64,000 nt of DNA from Acanthosepion esculentum (lineage: Eukaryota > Mollusca > Cephalopoda > Sepiida > Sepiidae), in NCBI GenBank assembly GCA_964036315.1, contig OZ038479.1, positions 60,515,393-60,579,392 of the forward strand, read 5' to 3'. Of the stretch, positions 22,936-35,645 are shown in pieces (the stretch's first letter is position 1; the number at the start of each line of letters is the position of its first letter). A program made the position numbers and the translations under genes. A model generated the notes under the pieces. It did not search any database. It was not told the origin of the DNA and worked only from the letters and a program-made list of their open reading frames with translations.

Positions 22936-24813
22936 CCTCCATGAGATTGCTAAAAAAGAGCATAGCATGATGAAAAAGACACCAAACTAGGGGAAAACAA
23001 AATTTTATCATCTAAATGTTTATGTTATTATTAAGAGGAAAGACCAAAGTTTTATTTTAATTATTTAAAAAAAATTTTCCTTCTTTTTAGAAAATTCTAA
23101 ATTTTGATTAAAAAAAAACCTGTTTCTCTTTGTATCACCAGAACTAGTAAAATAACATATACAATTTTTAGCATGTTTTTTTTTGTATGACAGGCATTAA
23201 TTTGTAAAATCTTGCAAAAATAATTGTCGGATGTTAATGAAACTTTGAGAAACTATTCATAGATGATGGAAATTATTACAAATATGTTTGTTTTTTATTA
23301 AAGTCATGGCAGAAATATATTTTTTTATATTTATTACCCCCCACCTAACTAATTTTATGAAAACTCTAGAAATTCAATCGAATTCAGTTTAGTAATTATA
23401 TTAGTTAAAAGCACAAGGCTTTGAGGAAAGCAAATCATGTTTTCTTTTTTTTTAATTGGTCCCCGCTCTATCTGAAAATCAACCCTGAATTGTAACATAC
23501 AAAACTCAATAAAACAAAAATATTATTTTATTTCAAATGCTTTTATTTGGTTTTCATTGTTTTTATGAATATGGACAATATTTTCTGAAAGCAAAACATT
23601 TTTTCGATGAAAAATGAATTTTTAATACAATTATTTGTTATTTCTTTAATTACTTTAGATTTTTTACATTTAAGTTGTTAAAATATTATAAAATTAGTTG
23701 GAAGCCGCATTCACTATCGTAAATGTCCTTATGAGACAGATCATTTTTTAATGCTTTGTAAATTGTATCGCTTCGTCAAATCAGAAGACCTGCAGTAATT
23801 AAGAAATGTAATTTTGTGTTCATAAAAAATCCTTAAAATGGCTGTAATTTAAAAGTACAGGAGGTCACAAGCAATAAAACGTCACGTGGCTTGAATGTAA
23901 GCATTCTCCGCTGAACGTCCATCTCATTATTGCAAATTCTTTGTGTGAAGCACGTTGGCCATTTTGACTTAGCATTTTTACTAATTAAAAAAATTTGAAT
24001 ACCATCCTAAGCTATTTTCAGCAGCAACATTACTACATTTTTAAAAGTACCATTTATTTCATTTACATATTTCATTGCCATTTCAATTTTGTGAAGTTGT
24101 TTTAGTTTTCAGTGAGTTGTCTTATTTCAATTTTATGAAATTTAATCTCACTCTCAACAGTCTTATTTTAATTTCTTTATAATATATTTTCTATAAAGCA
24201 TCGTAAACATAAAGGGGAAAGCTAAGTACAAAAAAAAATAGAGCGCTGAAAGTTTTCCTTCAACAGGGTAAATAATTTGTTCATTTAAATCTAAATAATT
24301 TCACTTCTCTCCTTCCATAGAATAAATTATCCTCATGTAAGCTATCAATATGTCATGAAAATGTCTTTCGTCATCTATCAAGTGATGCAAACTGTTATGA
24401 CCTGCTTTGTTTTATTTTCAAACTGCATCTTTTTGGCACAGAAACTAAGTTAAGCTTGTTTCAAAATATTTAAAATAAACATTATAATTTCTGATTTTCT
24501 TAAAATAAGTTTTGAAAAAATGATAATTGATTTTTAAAAGAATTTCAAACTGAGATTTTCATTTTTTTATAAGATGGAAAAAAATGGTTGACATGATTGA
24601 TTATCTGTTAATTTTGCTGACTAAAAAGAACAAGATTTTTAACGAAAATTTTGGACGTGCTAGGAACGATTAAAAAATGTGAAAAAATACCCCAAAAATA
24701 CTTTGATCTTTCCTCTAAATAATAACAAACATTTAGACAATAAAATTTTGTTTTCGTCAAGTTTGGTGTCTTTTTCATCATACTATGCTCCTTTTAACGA
24801 TCTCATGAAGGTT
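22936..24813. repeat. Pair of inverted repeats, arms about 115 bp, 1.6 kb apart
   Basis: Bases 22936-23055 are matched by the reverse complement of 24700-24813. For example 'gcatagcatgatgaaaaaga' at 22960 pairs with the complement of 'tctttttcatcatactatgc' at 24770. The related pair at about 46.9 and 48.5 kb has the opposite relative orientation. The interior is AT-rich and non-coding. It could be a fold-back or non-autonomous transposon, or an inversion boundary. Confidence 0.65.
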
Positions 24814-25589
24814 TCTAATTTAACTGAGAAAAAAAAACCCCAAAAACAAGTGTATTTTAAAAATAAAATTATTAATTCTACTAAAAATTCCATAAAATCG
24901 TACAGAATAAAAAAAAATTATAAATTTATTGTTGAAAGGAGAAGGCTAAATTTATTTTTCAATATCTTTTCAATATCTTGATTAGTGCACGGCTCATGTC
25001 CCATTATTTATTGTTATTTTCAGGTTTTAGCGCGCTTTTTAAGTAAGGGGTATGAATATGATGTACATTTTTTTTATTCTGACTTATTCTCCCACAGGCT
25101 ACTGCGCGTAAATCAAACATTTTTCACTAAGAAGGATGAATATTACTTTTACTACAAAATCCAGTTAATTAATGTTTTTAAATTTACTAAATGACTTCGA
25201 AACATATCTCTGTGATAAATATTGGATTTTTAAGAGATTAAAAAAATTTTTTTTGTATATTTTGCTTTTTTGCACCTAATGATGCTGAGTGATGAAAAAC
25301 TTGCCAATATTTAAAAAATACTTTAAAAACTTTTTTTTCTTTTAATCCGGAAGAGTGTTCACCGTTAAGCTATTAATTTATCTTTCAAATAAAAGCAAAA
25401 TTTAAGTTCAAAAGAAGGTATTATTTAAAATGCGTTTTTCTGCTTTTTTATGAAGACTGTGCGTAGCTGAACATCTCTTGTTCAATTAAACAATAAATAT
25501 CTGACAATATAAAACCACCACCTGAATTTATTTTCATTTTTTACGACTCCAACTGAAGAAACAAACAAAAAAAAATGAGAGACGTTATC
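24814..25589. other. AT-rich spacer, no gene seen
   Basis: Two frames of 100 and 69 residues (24679-24981 and 24985-25194) are low-complexity, lysine and phenylalanine rich, and overlap the inverted-repeat arm. They look like chance frames. Confidence 0.5.
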
Positions 25590-25960
25590 GTTTCTTTTTC
25601 ATTGCTTTTCTGAAAAAAATATTGATATTATTCTTCCACTTACCTTTCAGACCAGAAAATGCAATGAGAAAAAAACGAAACAGGATGATTTCTTTTGAGC
25701 TCAGATGATTTTCTTTGGATTTCTCTGTCGATTTATCCAATTTTTGTATTGCTCGTTCATTTCTTATAAATGTCGAAATTGAAACAAATGACACAAGGAA
25801 AAAAAAGAAATGGAAAAACTCAATGCAAACATAAAAGTACTTTTGAGAAAATATTTCGATTGATATTTTTAAACAAAAGAAATTAATCGGTGTTAAACAC
25901 GATTTGGTTCCTTATGTTTAAAATCCTCAGATTTGTAGGCATTTATTTACTGAGCAAAAT
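25590..25960. repeat. Dispersed spacer repeat type 2, copy 1
   Basis: Shares 'gagaaaatatttcg', 'acaagatttggtt' or a close variant, and 'tttttgtattg' with 47970-48310, and more weakly with 36700-37110. All copies are in the same orientation. One copy lies upstream of each of ZNF1, ZNF2 and ZNF3, supporting duplication of the whole unit. Confidence 0.75.
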
Positions 25961-26919
25961 TATTCAAAAATAGATGCCGTGACGTTTCTCCACATTTCTC
26001 CACACTCAGTATCGGAGATTGGTCTATGATATCGGGTCCTCACTCGACATTTACATCACTAATATCAAAAATAATATTGTGAATCAATGCCAGCGAGGGC
26101 GCAAGAAAAGTCTCCCCCCCCCCAATGCCATCTATGATACCCCACCCGATTCTACTACATCTCAATTTTCATAAGGTAGTATTCATAAAATACAAAATTT
26201 ATAATTATATACGATAATGGATAATATGCAATATAGGTGAACAATTCAACAACTAAAATTTGAAAATAAATACAAATTTATAGACATGTCATAAATTAAT
26301 AGATCGTTCCAACTTCAATAAATCAACAATATTTTTTGCAGCAGTTTTTGACATCAGCTTGAGATTTTTCTTGTTAAAAAGTTGTTTCTAACATCATGCA
26401 TAGTGAATTTTATACAGTGTTTTTTGAGACTTAAGACCCCAGAATAACATCAAAAGCAGCAAAAAATGTTCATCATTTAATAGTCAGTTGTGCTTAGTTT
26501 AATTTTTTTAACATATATAAATGTTGGTAGAAAAAGATCAAGGGTCACAAAGTACTATCCGTTGTCCTCAACCAGGTTTCCCACTCCCAGTCCTTAGTAC
26601 ACACCAGCCCTGATCAATATAGTGCAAAATAAGAACATTTATACTTTTTATTTTCATCAACTAAAAAAAAAATAAATTTATATTTTTAAGTATTTATATT
26701 TTTCCATGACTTAGAAAATTGAATAAGAATCTATTATTTCATGTATAGATTTTATTCTTTTAAAGCTTCAAGGCATAGAAATTTTGGAAGTGTGCTTTCA
26801 ATAATGGATATATATTTTAGATATCTACTTTATAAATTCAATTTAAATTAATAAAATAATTTAAACTCTCCAGTCTTTTGAACAGCAGTAGAGGATTATC
26901 CCTTGTTCCCTGTTTAGGA
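25961..26919. other. AT-rich spacer with a short C-run
   Basis: Contains an 'ctccacatttctcca' stutter near 25990 and a run of C at about 26116-26124. No gene seen. Confidence 0.45.
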
Positions 26920-27010
26920 TTGGGATTTCATTCTCTTTCACTCACAATAGTCCCTTGAATCTTAGTGGCATTATTGCCATGCTTGAGGTGAACTGATTAA
27001 AGAAAAAAAG
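26920..27010 (+). mobile_element. LINE 3' tail fragment
   Basis: Includes 'tcccttgaatcttagtggca', 'ttattgccatgctt' and 'gaactgattaaag', then A's. The same tail occurs at 39905-39970 and 60090-60145, and inverted at 31045-31090 and 39598-39645. Confidence 0.7.
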
Positions 27011-27529
27011 ATGAACTTACAAAGCTTTAAACTTATGAAGCATTTATTAAACAAAATAACTGGAATAATAAACACATAGTAAAAAATAAAATAATTTTTA
27101 CAATTATTTTGCTATTGACTTGTTGGTTTCCTCCTATCAAACTTTTAGGCATATAACAAATCATACTAAATTATATTTGTGAAAAAACCAACTCAAAATG
27201 TTGAACAATTTATGTAAATACAAATTAGCAACAATTCATAAGCAATCATTGCATCTTAAATAAATCAACAAACCATGTTTTGTATCAATTTTTAACGTGA
27301 ACATGGAATTTATTCCTGATAAAATGTCAAATAATGTAGCCTACACCAATATGTACATCCCTTTCAGTTTCTTCATGGAAAATTAAATTTGTACTTAAAA
27401 AAGTAAAATCTGGTTTCCTTTGCTGTCCTTGGACCAGTATCAGTTTGTTATAATTATTCTCAGATGGTTTCAGTGGCACGGACTGTAACAGATGCAGAAT
27501 GGACCAGTATGTGAGATTGATTAATTTGT
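27011..27529. other. AT-rich spacer, no gene seen
   Basis: No reading frame or repeat that I can place. Confidence 0.45.
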
Positions 27530-27800
27530 TTTCAACGGCTTATCAACTCTTCACAGGTTATTTAAAGCAAGAAAGCATTTTAGAATTTTGGAGATAATAA
27601 TGGTTTTAATGATACAAGTCCTACTAATTGACCCATAGCTGTGGGGCAGGGAGAGATGAATTCATATCATTCCCAAGGGTATTTACATGTATGTGAATAT
27701 AACCCAGCTCAAACTGGAATCTAATTTCCAATTCCAAGATGTTATCCATTATATCAGTCGCACATCCAAGCTTACAGTACCTGACATTCCCATTCTCAGG
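27530..27800 (-). mobile_element. Chimeric SINE, minus orientation, 5S head truncated
   Basis: Reading the minus strand, the remnant of the 5S 3' end ('gggaatgtcaggtactg') is followed by the tRNA-like part, then the body ('ctatgggtcaattagtagga') and the end ('aacctgtgaagagttgataa'). Confidence 0.8.
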
Positions 27801-28064
27801 CTTAGAGACTTTACTACTTTTGAATGGAGTGAAGTGGGGAGATCAATGGACAGTGCAAATGGTTTTATGAAAAACAGATAACATTTATCTAGAACTACCT
27901 AATGTGATCAAAGCATCTGACTAGGATTTGTCTTCAATTAAGAATAATTTTCATAGCTATCCAAATGGAATGAAATTTACAGATTCATTCATTCAAATTC
28001 CAGAATCTGGTAGCAGCAGTAGTAGGGTTAAAATTATGAGAATAATTTTTATTATCATTTTTTA

Positions 28065-28330
28065 ATACCTAGTGTTGTAAGCTTGGATGTGTGGGTGGTG
28101 TAATAGATAATATATTAGAATTGTTAATTGAAGAGCTGAGTTCCAATTACAGTTGAGTTCATTATATTCACTTACATGCAAATACTTTTGGCAAAGGCAT
28201 GAATCCATCTCTTCTCATTTTGTATCACTAGATCATTATTATCTCAGAAAAAAAAGAATTCGTAAAATCTAAAAATATTTTCTGGCTTTAAATAACCTTC
28301 AGAGTGTTGATAAGCCATAGAAAATGAATC
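28065..28330 (+). mobile_element. Chimeric SINE, plus orientation, 5S head lost
   Basis: Begins in the last bases of the 5S-like head (gtgttgtaagcttgg), then the tRNA-like part (gtgggtggtgtaatagataa), body, and end (gttgataagccatagaaaat). Confidence 0.8.
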
Positions 28331-29164
28331 AGTTCCTTTATTTAGCTATTCATTTATTTAGAAACATGTATTAACTACATTAAGTAACATTAAATAAGTA
28401 ACATTAAATCATTGCATGTATTCATTTATTTAGAAACCTTTATTAACTAACCTTAAACAACATTAAATCATTACACTCCATTCTCATACAAATTGTGTAT
28501 CCCTTATAAAAACCTGTAATCAAAATTCAGATTTGAAGTTACACAAAATGTCTGAAAATTTCAAGTTGGTAGTTTGGTAGAGTTCAGCTTTTAAATCAGT
28601 TATATAGCGCAAGGTGGGGGTCTCTTCAATAGCCATTCAGGGTATTACAAGAAGTGGGTACAGATGTAGATGTTATCATTATATACTTAATGAATGACCC
28701 CTTACAGTATTCTTATGTTTCTGTCTTTCACAAATATATATACCTGTTATAATATTCAATTCAAATGTCACTGATGCTACCTGCTGGTCTGTACTTTCAC
28801 TCAAATTCATGCATTGTCTTCTTACAGTTGATGCATTATTCATGTATCTTTTTTGTGCAAAACAGAATTATCATCATGGATTTTACAAGAGAAGGAATCA
28901 ATACCTGGTGATGGTTAGAATGGGAATTAACTTGTGAAGTCAATAAGAAAAGCCAAACTCAGTAATTTAGATTTTACTGGCACCCCAGAAATAACCTTGT
29001 ATTTTTTTTTTTTAATGGGCTTTTGGAGAAACAAAAAGTCTTTCATTATAATAAACTGAATTAGCACCTGGAATTGTCTGGGTTTGAACTCAATAGGGTT
29101 TTAAATTGCAGGATTGAGTAAAATATGGAACATCTACCCAGCTTGATCCACTCAGCACTATAAA

Positions 29165-29557
29165 GGACTTACAGCCATATCACATTGAAACACTGGTTCT
29201 TGTATGATCACTGAAGTTAAGCAATGTCGAGCCTGACGGGTACGTAAATGGGTGACCACTTGGAAATACCAGGTGCTGCAAGCTTGGATATGTGGGTGGT
29301 GCAATGGATAATGGCTTGGAATTGTTATTCAAAGAGCTGAGTTTCAATTCCAGTTGCATTCATTATATTTACTTATGGGAAAAATACTCTTGGGAAAGGA
29401 ATAAATACACCTTTTCTCCTCTCAGCTATGGATTAATTAGTAAGACTTGTATCACTAAATGATTATTATCTCCAAATATTCTTACAATCTAAAAATTATT
29501 TTCTGGTGTTAGATAATCTACAAAGGGTTGATAAGCCATAGAAAATGAATGAATCAA
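29165..29557 (+). mobile_element. Full-length chimeric 5S-rRNA/tRNA SINE with perfect target-site duplication
   Basis: The head (about 29169-29284) closely follows 5S rRNA, with 'gatcactgaagttaagcaat' and 'gggtgaccacttgg' and 'aataccaggtgctg'. A tRNA-like part follows (gtgggtggtgcaatggataa as A box, gagtttcaattcc as B box). The body has 'gctatggattaattagtaag' and the 3' end is 'aatgaatgaatcaa'. The 13-base sequence 'tcagcactataaa' occurs directly before (29152-29164) and directly after (29558-29570). Non-coding; it would be moved by a partner LINE. Confidence 0.93.
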
Positions 29558-30534
29558 TCAGCACTATAAAAATGACAAATGAGATAAACCAGCCGGCCAT
29601 TACTAGGTTAGATTATACCCCAAATTCAGTTACTTTATTCTTACTTTTCATGACTACTTCTTCATTGTTTACCTATGAGCCAAAAATTCAGTATATTACC
29701 AGAGGATGACATCACAAAAACATTTTCCATAACCCTGTTACAAATACAGATTTACTGACATCGCGTTTTTCAATCACAGCAAAATTTCTATTTAGTTATT
29801 CATATCTTGTCATTATTTATTTCTGATAGTTTTGCTTAGTCTTCTATAAATAGTGCTTTTTTTAGAATTATCTTTTGTCTCTCCCACATTGCATAGAGAA
29901 TTTCACTTGTCATCCACTTGTCTTTCATTCCTCAACATGATTTGTCTGCTGCAGTCATTTCTACATTCCTTCATGCATTCCATTTTGAATTCCTGATATA
30001 TTCCAAAACTCCATACTTTTTAACTGCGATTACATGATTGCTAGCAAATAGAATCCCTGTCCATTTTTTATATTGCAGTTGAGATATTGTTTTGAGTTTC
30101 TTTAATTTTTGTAATCATACCATTTGTTTTTATAAGGAGATGATGATCTCTGCAGTGAGTGCTTCAGTAAGCTTTTGAGTGAAAAAATTGAGCTTCTAAA
30201 GGGCTAGTAGAGGAATATATGTAGAGATGTAAGGTTTATTACTGAGAGGGATATATTAAATGGAACTATTTCCAAAGGACATAAATAGTTTAAAGATATC
30301 TCAATGTGTAATGTTATATGGGAATCTATATTGTCCAAAACAAAGAAATTTGTCATTTGTCATCAGCTCGTTACATATTCTTAGCACCTTTATTTTCTAT
30401 GGGCAAAGAAGTAAATATTTTTTAAGAAAATTAAACTGAGTAAATTTTCAGTAAGAATATAAGAAAATTGGTGAAATGTGTTATTAAAATTTGAAAATGA
30501 TTCTAACGAAGTGATACAAAAACAGAAGCAAATA

Positions 30535-30616
30535 ATTAAAATATTTACACAGTAATGTAAACTTGTCTAACAAGTATTAAAATATTTACACAGTAATGTA
30601 AACTTGTCTAACAAGT
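30535..30616. repeat. Exact 41-bp tandem duplication
   Basis: The 41 bases from 30535 are repeated without change from 30576. Copies A and B of the spacer have this segment once. No coding role seen. Confidence 0.9.
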
Positions 30617-31039
30617 ATTTATAATCTCAAGTATATAATTTTCATAAACATTTAGTTTAAAGTCCAATTGCTAAGCTTACTTCTCAATTTATTATATTGA
30701 TGAAAATTCACATATTTCATAAACATAGAAGTAATAACTGGCATTGTGAAGAAAACCATCATTTTCATGAGGATTCAGATAACATTCATAACAAAGACCA
30801 AAATCTTATGTCTGCTCAGATTGGCAGAAAACTGGGAGCTGAAACAAGTGAATTTCCTAGAAATTGTTGCCACAACAACACTGGAAACCTCCAAGCAGAG
30901 CATTCTCTTGCAACTCACTAAACCTTGGGAGAACAGAACTGAGGCAAATGGGAAGAAAAAAGCTAAAGATGCCTAAGAAAGAATTAAAAAATCGAATTTA
31001 TAAGAAAATATTTCCATTAAAAAAGACCCAAAATGTATT

Positions 31040-32305
31040 TTTTATTTTTTAATCAAGTTCATTCCAAGCAAGGCAGCAAAGCCACTAAGACAGAAGGGGT
31101 TACTAGGTGTAGAAGAATTAGAAAACAGAAACATTACTAAGGAGTAAGAACAAAAGAAGAGTAATCAGGAGGACAGTAGATAGCGAGTGACATTCCGGTT
31201 TTTTTTAAGATTAAAGTTGACTGGAAAGCATGGGGCCTGAAGGGACTTCCACAAGTGAGAAGTGTGAGAAAAGAAACTGTTAGCATAGAACTTACGTTTA
31301 CATATAGCCAACTCAACTGTAAATTGGTGAGACCACATTGCCAGTCTAGTCAGTTAAGTTAGTTGTGATATATACTCGGTGATTATGTCTTTTTTGATTC
31401 ATGACTGACTAGGCAGAAGATTTTCCCAAAGTTTCTTTCTGCAATATACTGGTTTGTTCTACTATTTAACCCATAGTGAGGAGGGAGAAATAATGGACTC
31501 ATGCCTTTCCCAAGGGTATTTGGGCATAAATGAATGTAACAAACCCAATTGGAAATTGAACCCGGCTCTCCAATTTCCCATTCCAAGCTGATATCCATTA
31601 CACCACAATGCACATCTGGTACTGTGCTTAAATTCATAAAGTCCAGGTACTAATAGCAAAGAGCTCATCCAAATAATCACAATGAAAGTATTTGTAAAAA
31701 AAGGCAGAAGGAGGTGGGAAAGTGACTGGAGTCAAGATGCCAGATTGCTGATTCTTCTTTAGATATTATCAATGATCTCTAGATATATAGCAGGAGTACT
31801 AGACCAGATGTGGCAGCAATATTCTAAGCATGGACAAATGGTAGATTTATAGCTATGTAAGATTCTGGAGAGAAAAACTGTCTAGCATGACAGAGTGAAA
31901 CAAATTTCTTAGCAGCTGACCTAGCGATGGATTCAATATAGTCTTTCCACTTCATGTCAGCTGCGAATGTTAGCCCAAGAAGGCTCAATGAGTCACTCTC
32001 CTGGAAGTTAGCATCAGCCATGCTGATTGAAGACAGAATGGGGCCGCTCAGATGATTAATAAAGAGCAGTTTAGTTTCGGAGGTGTTAAAATTAACAAGC
32101 CATCCTTTGCCCCAGTTAACAACAGACTGAAGTTCATTTATGACATCAGCTGCCAATTTAACCTTACTCGGCTAATCAGACTTACTATAAAGACAAAAGT
32201 AAATGGTTGTATCATCAAGAACTGATGCCATCGGGAAGGTCATTAATGAAAATCAAGAACAAAGTAGGAACAAGGGTAGAGAATTTGGGGATATCTGCAT
32301 CAATA
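31040..32305 (-). mobile_element. LINE, 5'-truncated, with SINE inserted
   Basis: The minus strand carries the reverse transcriptase end: LFLIFINDLPDGIS near 32270, then DDTTIY, then LAADVINELQSVVNWGKGWL (32156 onward), SETKLLFIN, FAADMKWKDYIESIARSAAK. The Y and A that normally precede the catalytic DD are missing through a small deletion, and stops follow. After the SINE (31400-31645) the C-terminal end resumes (SFFSHTSHLWKSL), and the element finishes with the LINE tail at 31045-31090. Jockey/CR1-like by motif. Inactive. Confidence 0.85.
31400..31645 (-). mobile_element. Chimeric SINE inserted in the LINE
   Basis: Minus strand: tRNA-like part ('gtggtgtaatggatatcagc'), B-box-like 'ggttcaatttcc', body ('tatgggttaaatagtagaac'). 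The 5S head is reduced to a few bases. Its position inside the LINE means it inserted later. Confidence 0.8.
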
Positions 32306-34640
32306 AAAATGGAAACAAAATTTATAAAAAGGTAAGAAATAAGATGGAAATTGACATTAATTCTGAGAATTCAAACCACACAAGAGGGTGCTGAAAAATT
32401 CTTGCTGAAAAACGGTTTTATTCAAATAATAATGTTTAAATATTTATTAATGCATTTGATAATTAATAAGTTACAATTTATTCATTGTAATATTTAAAGT
32501 CGACATGTAGACAACATAAAAATCAGTATAAAAAAAAGCAACACTTAAAAAATGTTACAGCACTAGTGAAATTATGAAAATATATAAAACTTCTGAAAAT
32601 AAGATCAAACAGTGAGACTTCATTCCACCAAATAATGAAGGAAGTAATATGGAAAATTAAATTGAAATTCGAGCTGAGATAGTTTGTGTACACTTCATAT
32701 TGATATCACAAATGTTTTAACCCATTTCATTAAAAGACCCTAAAAAGGAACATCTCTAATATTTTGTTTATATGAAATAAATCAAAATTCATATTTATCT
32801 GATTCATGAAAATGTAGAGGAATTTATTTCATTTATATTCATAAATACACCCTAAGATTTTGATACACTGACTTGTCTAATTTGTTCGATTTGCATCTAA
32901 ATGCAGAAATTATTTTCTCATCTGTATGAAATTCATATACATTATATTTTCTCTTGTGATATTTGTTGTGCTTTCAATGTAAATTTGAATTACAAGTCAG
33001 ATTCTTACATATTACTTGTGATTTCATGATTTTTCTTTATTGTATTCTGAGAAAATGTAAATCCAAAATTTGACATTATGGAGCTATATGTGTGAAAAAG
33101 TTACATATTAAAATATTACAATAAACATGAAACTTTAAAATGTTCCAAATGTATAAAACTTCACTGAAGAAAGCCAGAGGGCACAACGACCAAAACGTGA
33201 TAGCAACAAAGATAGGGATAATAGTCCAAATATAAATAGAGTAAATAAGAATTTATTAAGAAAGCTCTATCAAAGATATATTGTGAAATCAGCTATCCAA
33301 ATATTCTTTCACACTTATAATTTCTGATTGATGTTGATTGCATAATCTTTGGAATTTAAAAAGGGCTCCAGATCTGTAATCAAAAAATAAATCATAACAA
33401 AGAAACTGGTTTCAGTTCCACTATTTATCTTTCATTTGACAGATTTCTAGTTATTATGTGCAGAGCAAACAGTTCCTGAAATTTATTATCAGAAGTTAAA
33501 CTTCAATTGATGCCAGTTTTAAACAACATTTACTAAATATAAGAGGATTTGTTAAGAAAGTTCTATCAAAGATATACTGTGAAGTTTTCTTACAGTGAAG
33601 TCAACCATCCAAATATTCTTCCAAGAACTAAAACAATTGTTATTTGATGTATAAATTTAAAGATTCTACTCATTTTAAGTGTTTCCAACTGATATTTCCA
33701 TATGCCCATATACTGTCAGTATATTATGATAACAAACGGTTGAAGAATTTTAATATCCTTGAATAATCTATACTCTAAAAGTTACATGTAAATGGAAGGT
33801 GATAAAGAAATTAAATAGGTTACAATCAGACTAAAATGAACAGTTGTAAAGGTTTCATTACACCAAATATTGGGGTTTGTGGACTAACAGTAAACAATAT
33901 GGAGAATTGAATCAATGAATAGAATTCAAATTCTGTCCAAGATAAGTTCTATTCACTTTGCATTAATATCTTAAATGTATTGAGACATTTTATTAAAAGG
34001 AATGTTCATCAGAAAATAATTTGTATTTTTTAAAGGCGTCCTTACACCAAATATAGAAGGGCTTCATGGCTTAACAGTAAACAATATAGAAAAGTGAATC
34101 AGTGAATAGAGTTGAAATTCTGGCTGAGATAGATTCTATTCTCTTTGCATTAATATTGCAAATGTTTAAACACATATTATTAAGACACTTTAAAAGAATG
34201 TTCCTCAAGAAATATTTTGTTTATTTAATTATTTACGAAAAAGAAATTTCCTAATTTTTTTTGTATGAAACAATTGAAAATTTGGATTTATCTGATTCAT
34301 GAAGTTATAGATGATTTTATTTCATTCATGCATAAAAAAATACATTCCAAAATTTTCATAAATTGACTTGTCTTTTCTGCATACATTTTCGACTGATCTG
34401 CAGGAAATAAATATTATGAGTATTTGCGATTACATTTTAAATACAAATTTCAATGAAAATGTAGTTTCATACATTTTCGTTTTGATTTCACATATATTGT
34501 GAAAATATGGATCCTCAAATGTGACAACAATATGGTTTGGATTTTTAAATGAGAAATTTGTAGAAAATCTCAATTTACTAAGGATTAGAAACCTGGTATG
34601 TTTGTATGTATCTGTTCAGCTGTGAATTTCTTTAGAGACA
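32306..34640. repeat. 3' flank of ZNF2 with serial tandem duplications
   Basis: Homologous to the ZNF1, ZNF3 and ZNF4 flanks. Copies of a common block start near 32530, 33850 and 34040. The last two are about 190 bp apart and share 'ttaacagtaaacaatat' and 'aaattctg'. Another pair, 'ctctatcaaagatatattgt' at 33266 and 'ttctatcaaagatatactgt' at 33561, is about 295 bp apart. No gene seen. Confidence 0.7.
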
Positions 34641-35300
<660 letters not shown>

Positions 35301-35319
35301 TACAAGAATATGTCTTCTC

Positions 35320-35645
35320 AATTATTTACTAAGAGCCACTCAAGATAGGGTGTTGTTTTAAGAGTACAGAGTTGAAGTCAACTTTAGAAGTAACTGGAAA
35401 CCTAGTTCTAAACAGAAAACAAGAGATAAAACTCTGCTCCTTTTCAAAAGAGTGTGAGGTAAAGACAAACCACACATTTCAAAACACATGATTTCTTGTC
35501 CATAAATATTCAATGTGGTGCTTTCCAAAATGTAGACACGCATCTTTTCCAGGATAATTGTAGTACATATTTCTCTGTTCCTGATGGAAAAATTATAAAA
35601 ATTTTATGTATTTGATGATTTTTATGCAGCCAACACATCTGTGAA
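35320..35645 (-). other. Upstream exon start of ZNF2 with conserved splice acceptor
   Basis: The minus strand at 35640 reads TTTTCTTCACAG followed by ATG, matching ZNF1 (19329) and ZNF3 (44865). The next conserved stretch (tttgaaatgtgtggtttgtc) is also shared. A short dispersed repeat (35330-35460, as at 12.1-12.7 kb) lies between this and the fingers. Confidence 0.6.

Larger units (their letters stand above)
28700..30730. repeat. Spacer repeat copy C, without satellite expansion
   Basis: Aligns in pieces with copy B: 28785-28860 with 50880-50945; 28985-29140 with 54005-54160 (cctggaattgtctgg and cctagaattgtctgg); 29685-29760 with 54300-54395; 29760-30240 with 55290-55800; 30500-30730 with 56010-56185. 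Copy C therefore shows the spacer without either tandem array, except for the SINE insertion at 29165. Confidence 0.75.

Noticed and set aside
24679..24981. 100-residue plus-strand frame, rich in lysine and asparagine
   Set aside because: Overlaps an inverted-repeat arm shared with three other places where the frame is not kept.
29169..29284. A 5S rRNA gene
   Set aside because: The sequence is 5S-like but fused to a tRNA-like segment and SINE body and flanked by a target duplication, so it is a SINE head. Differences from 5S rRNA also argue against function.
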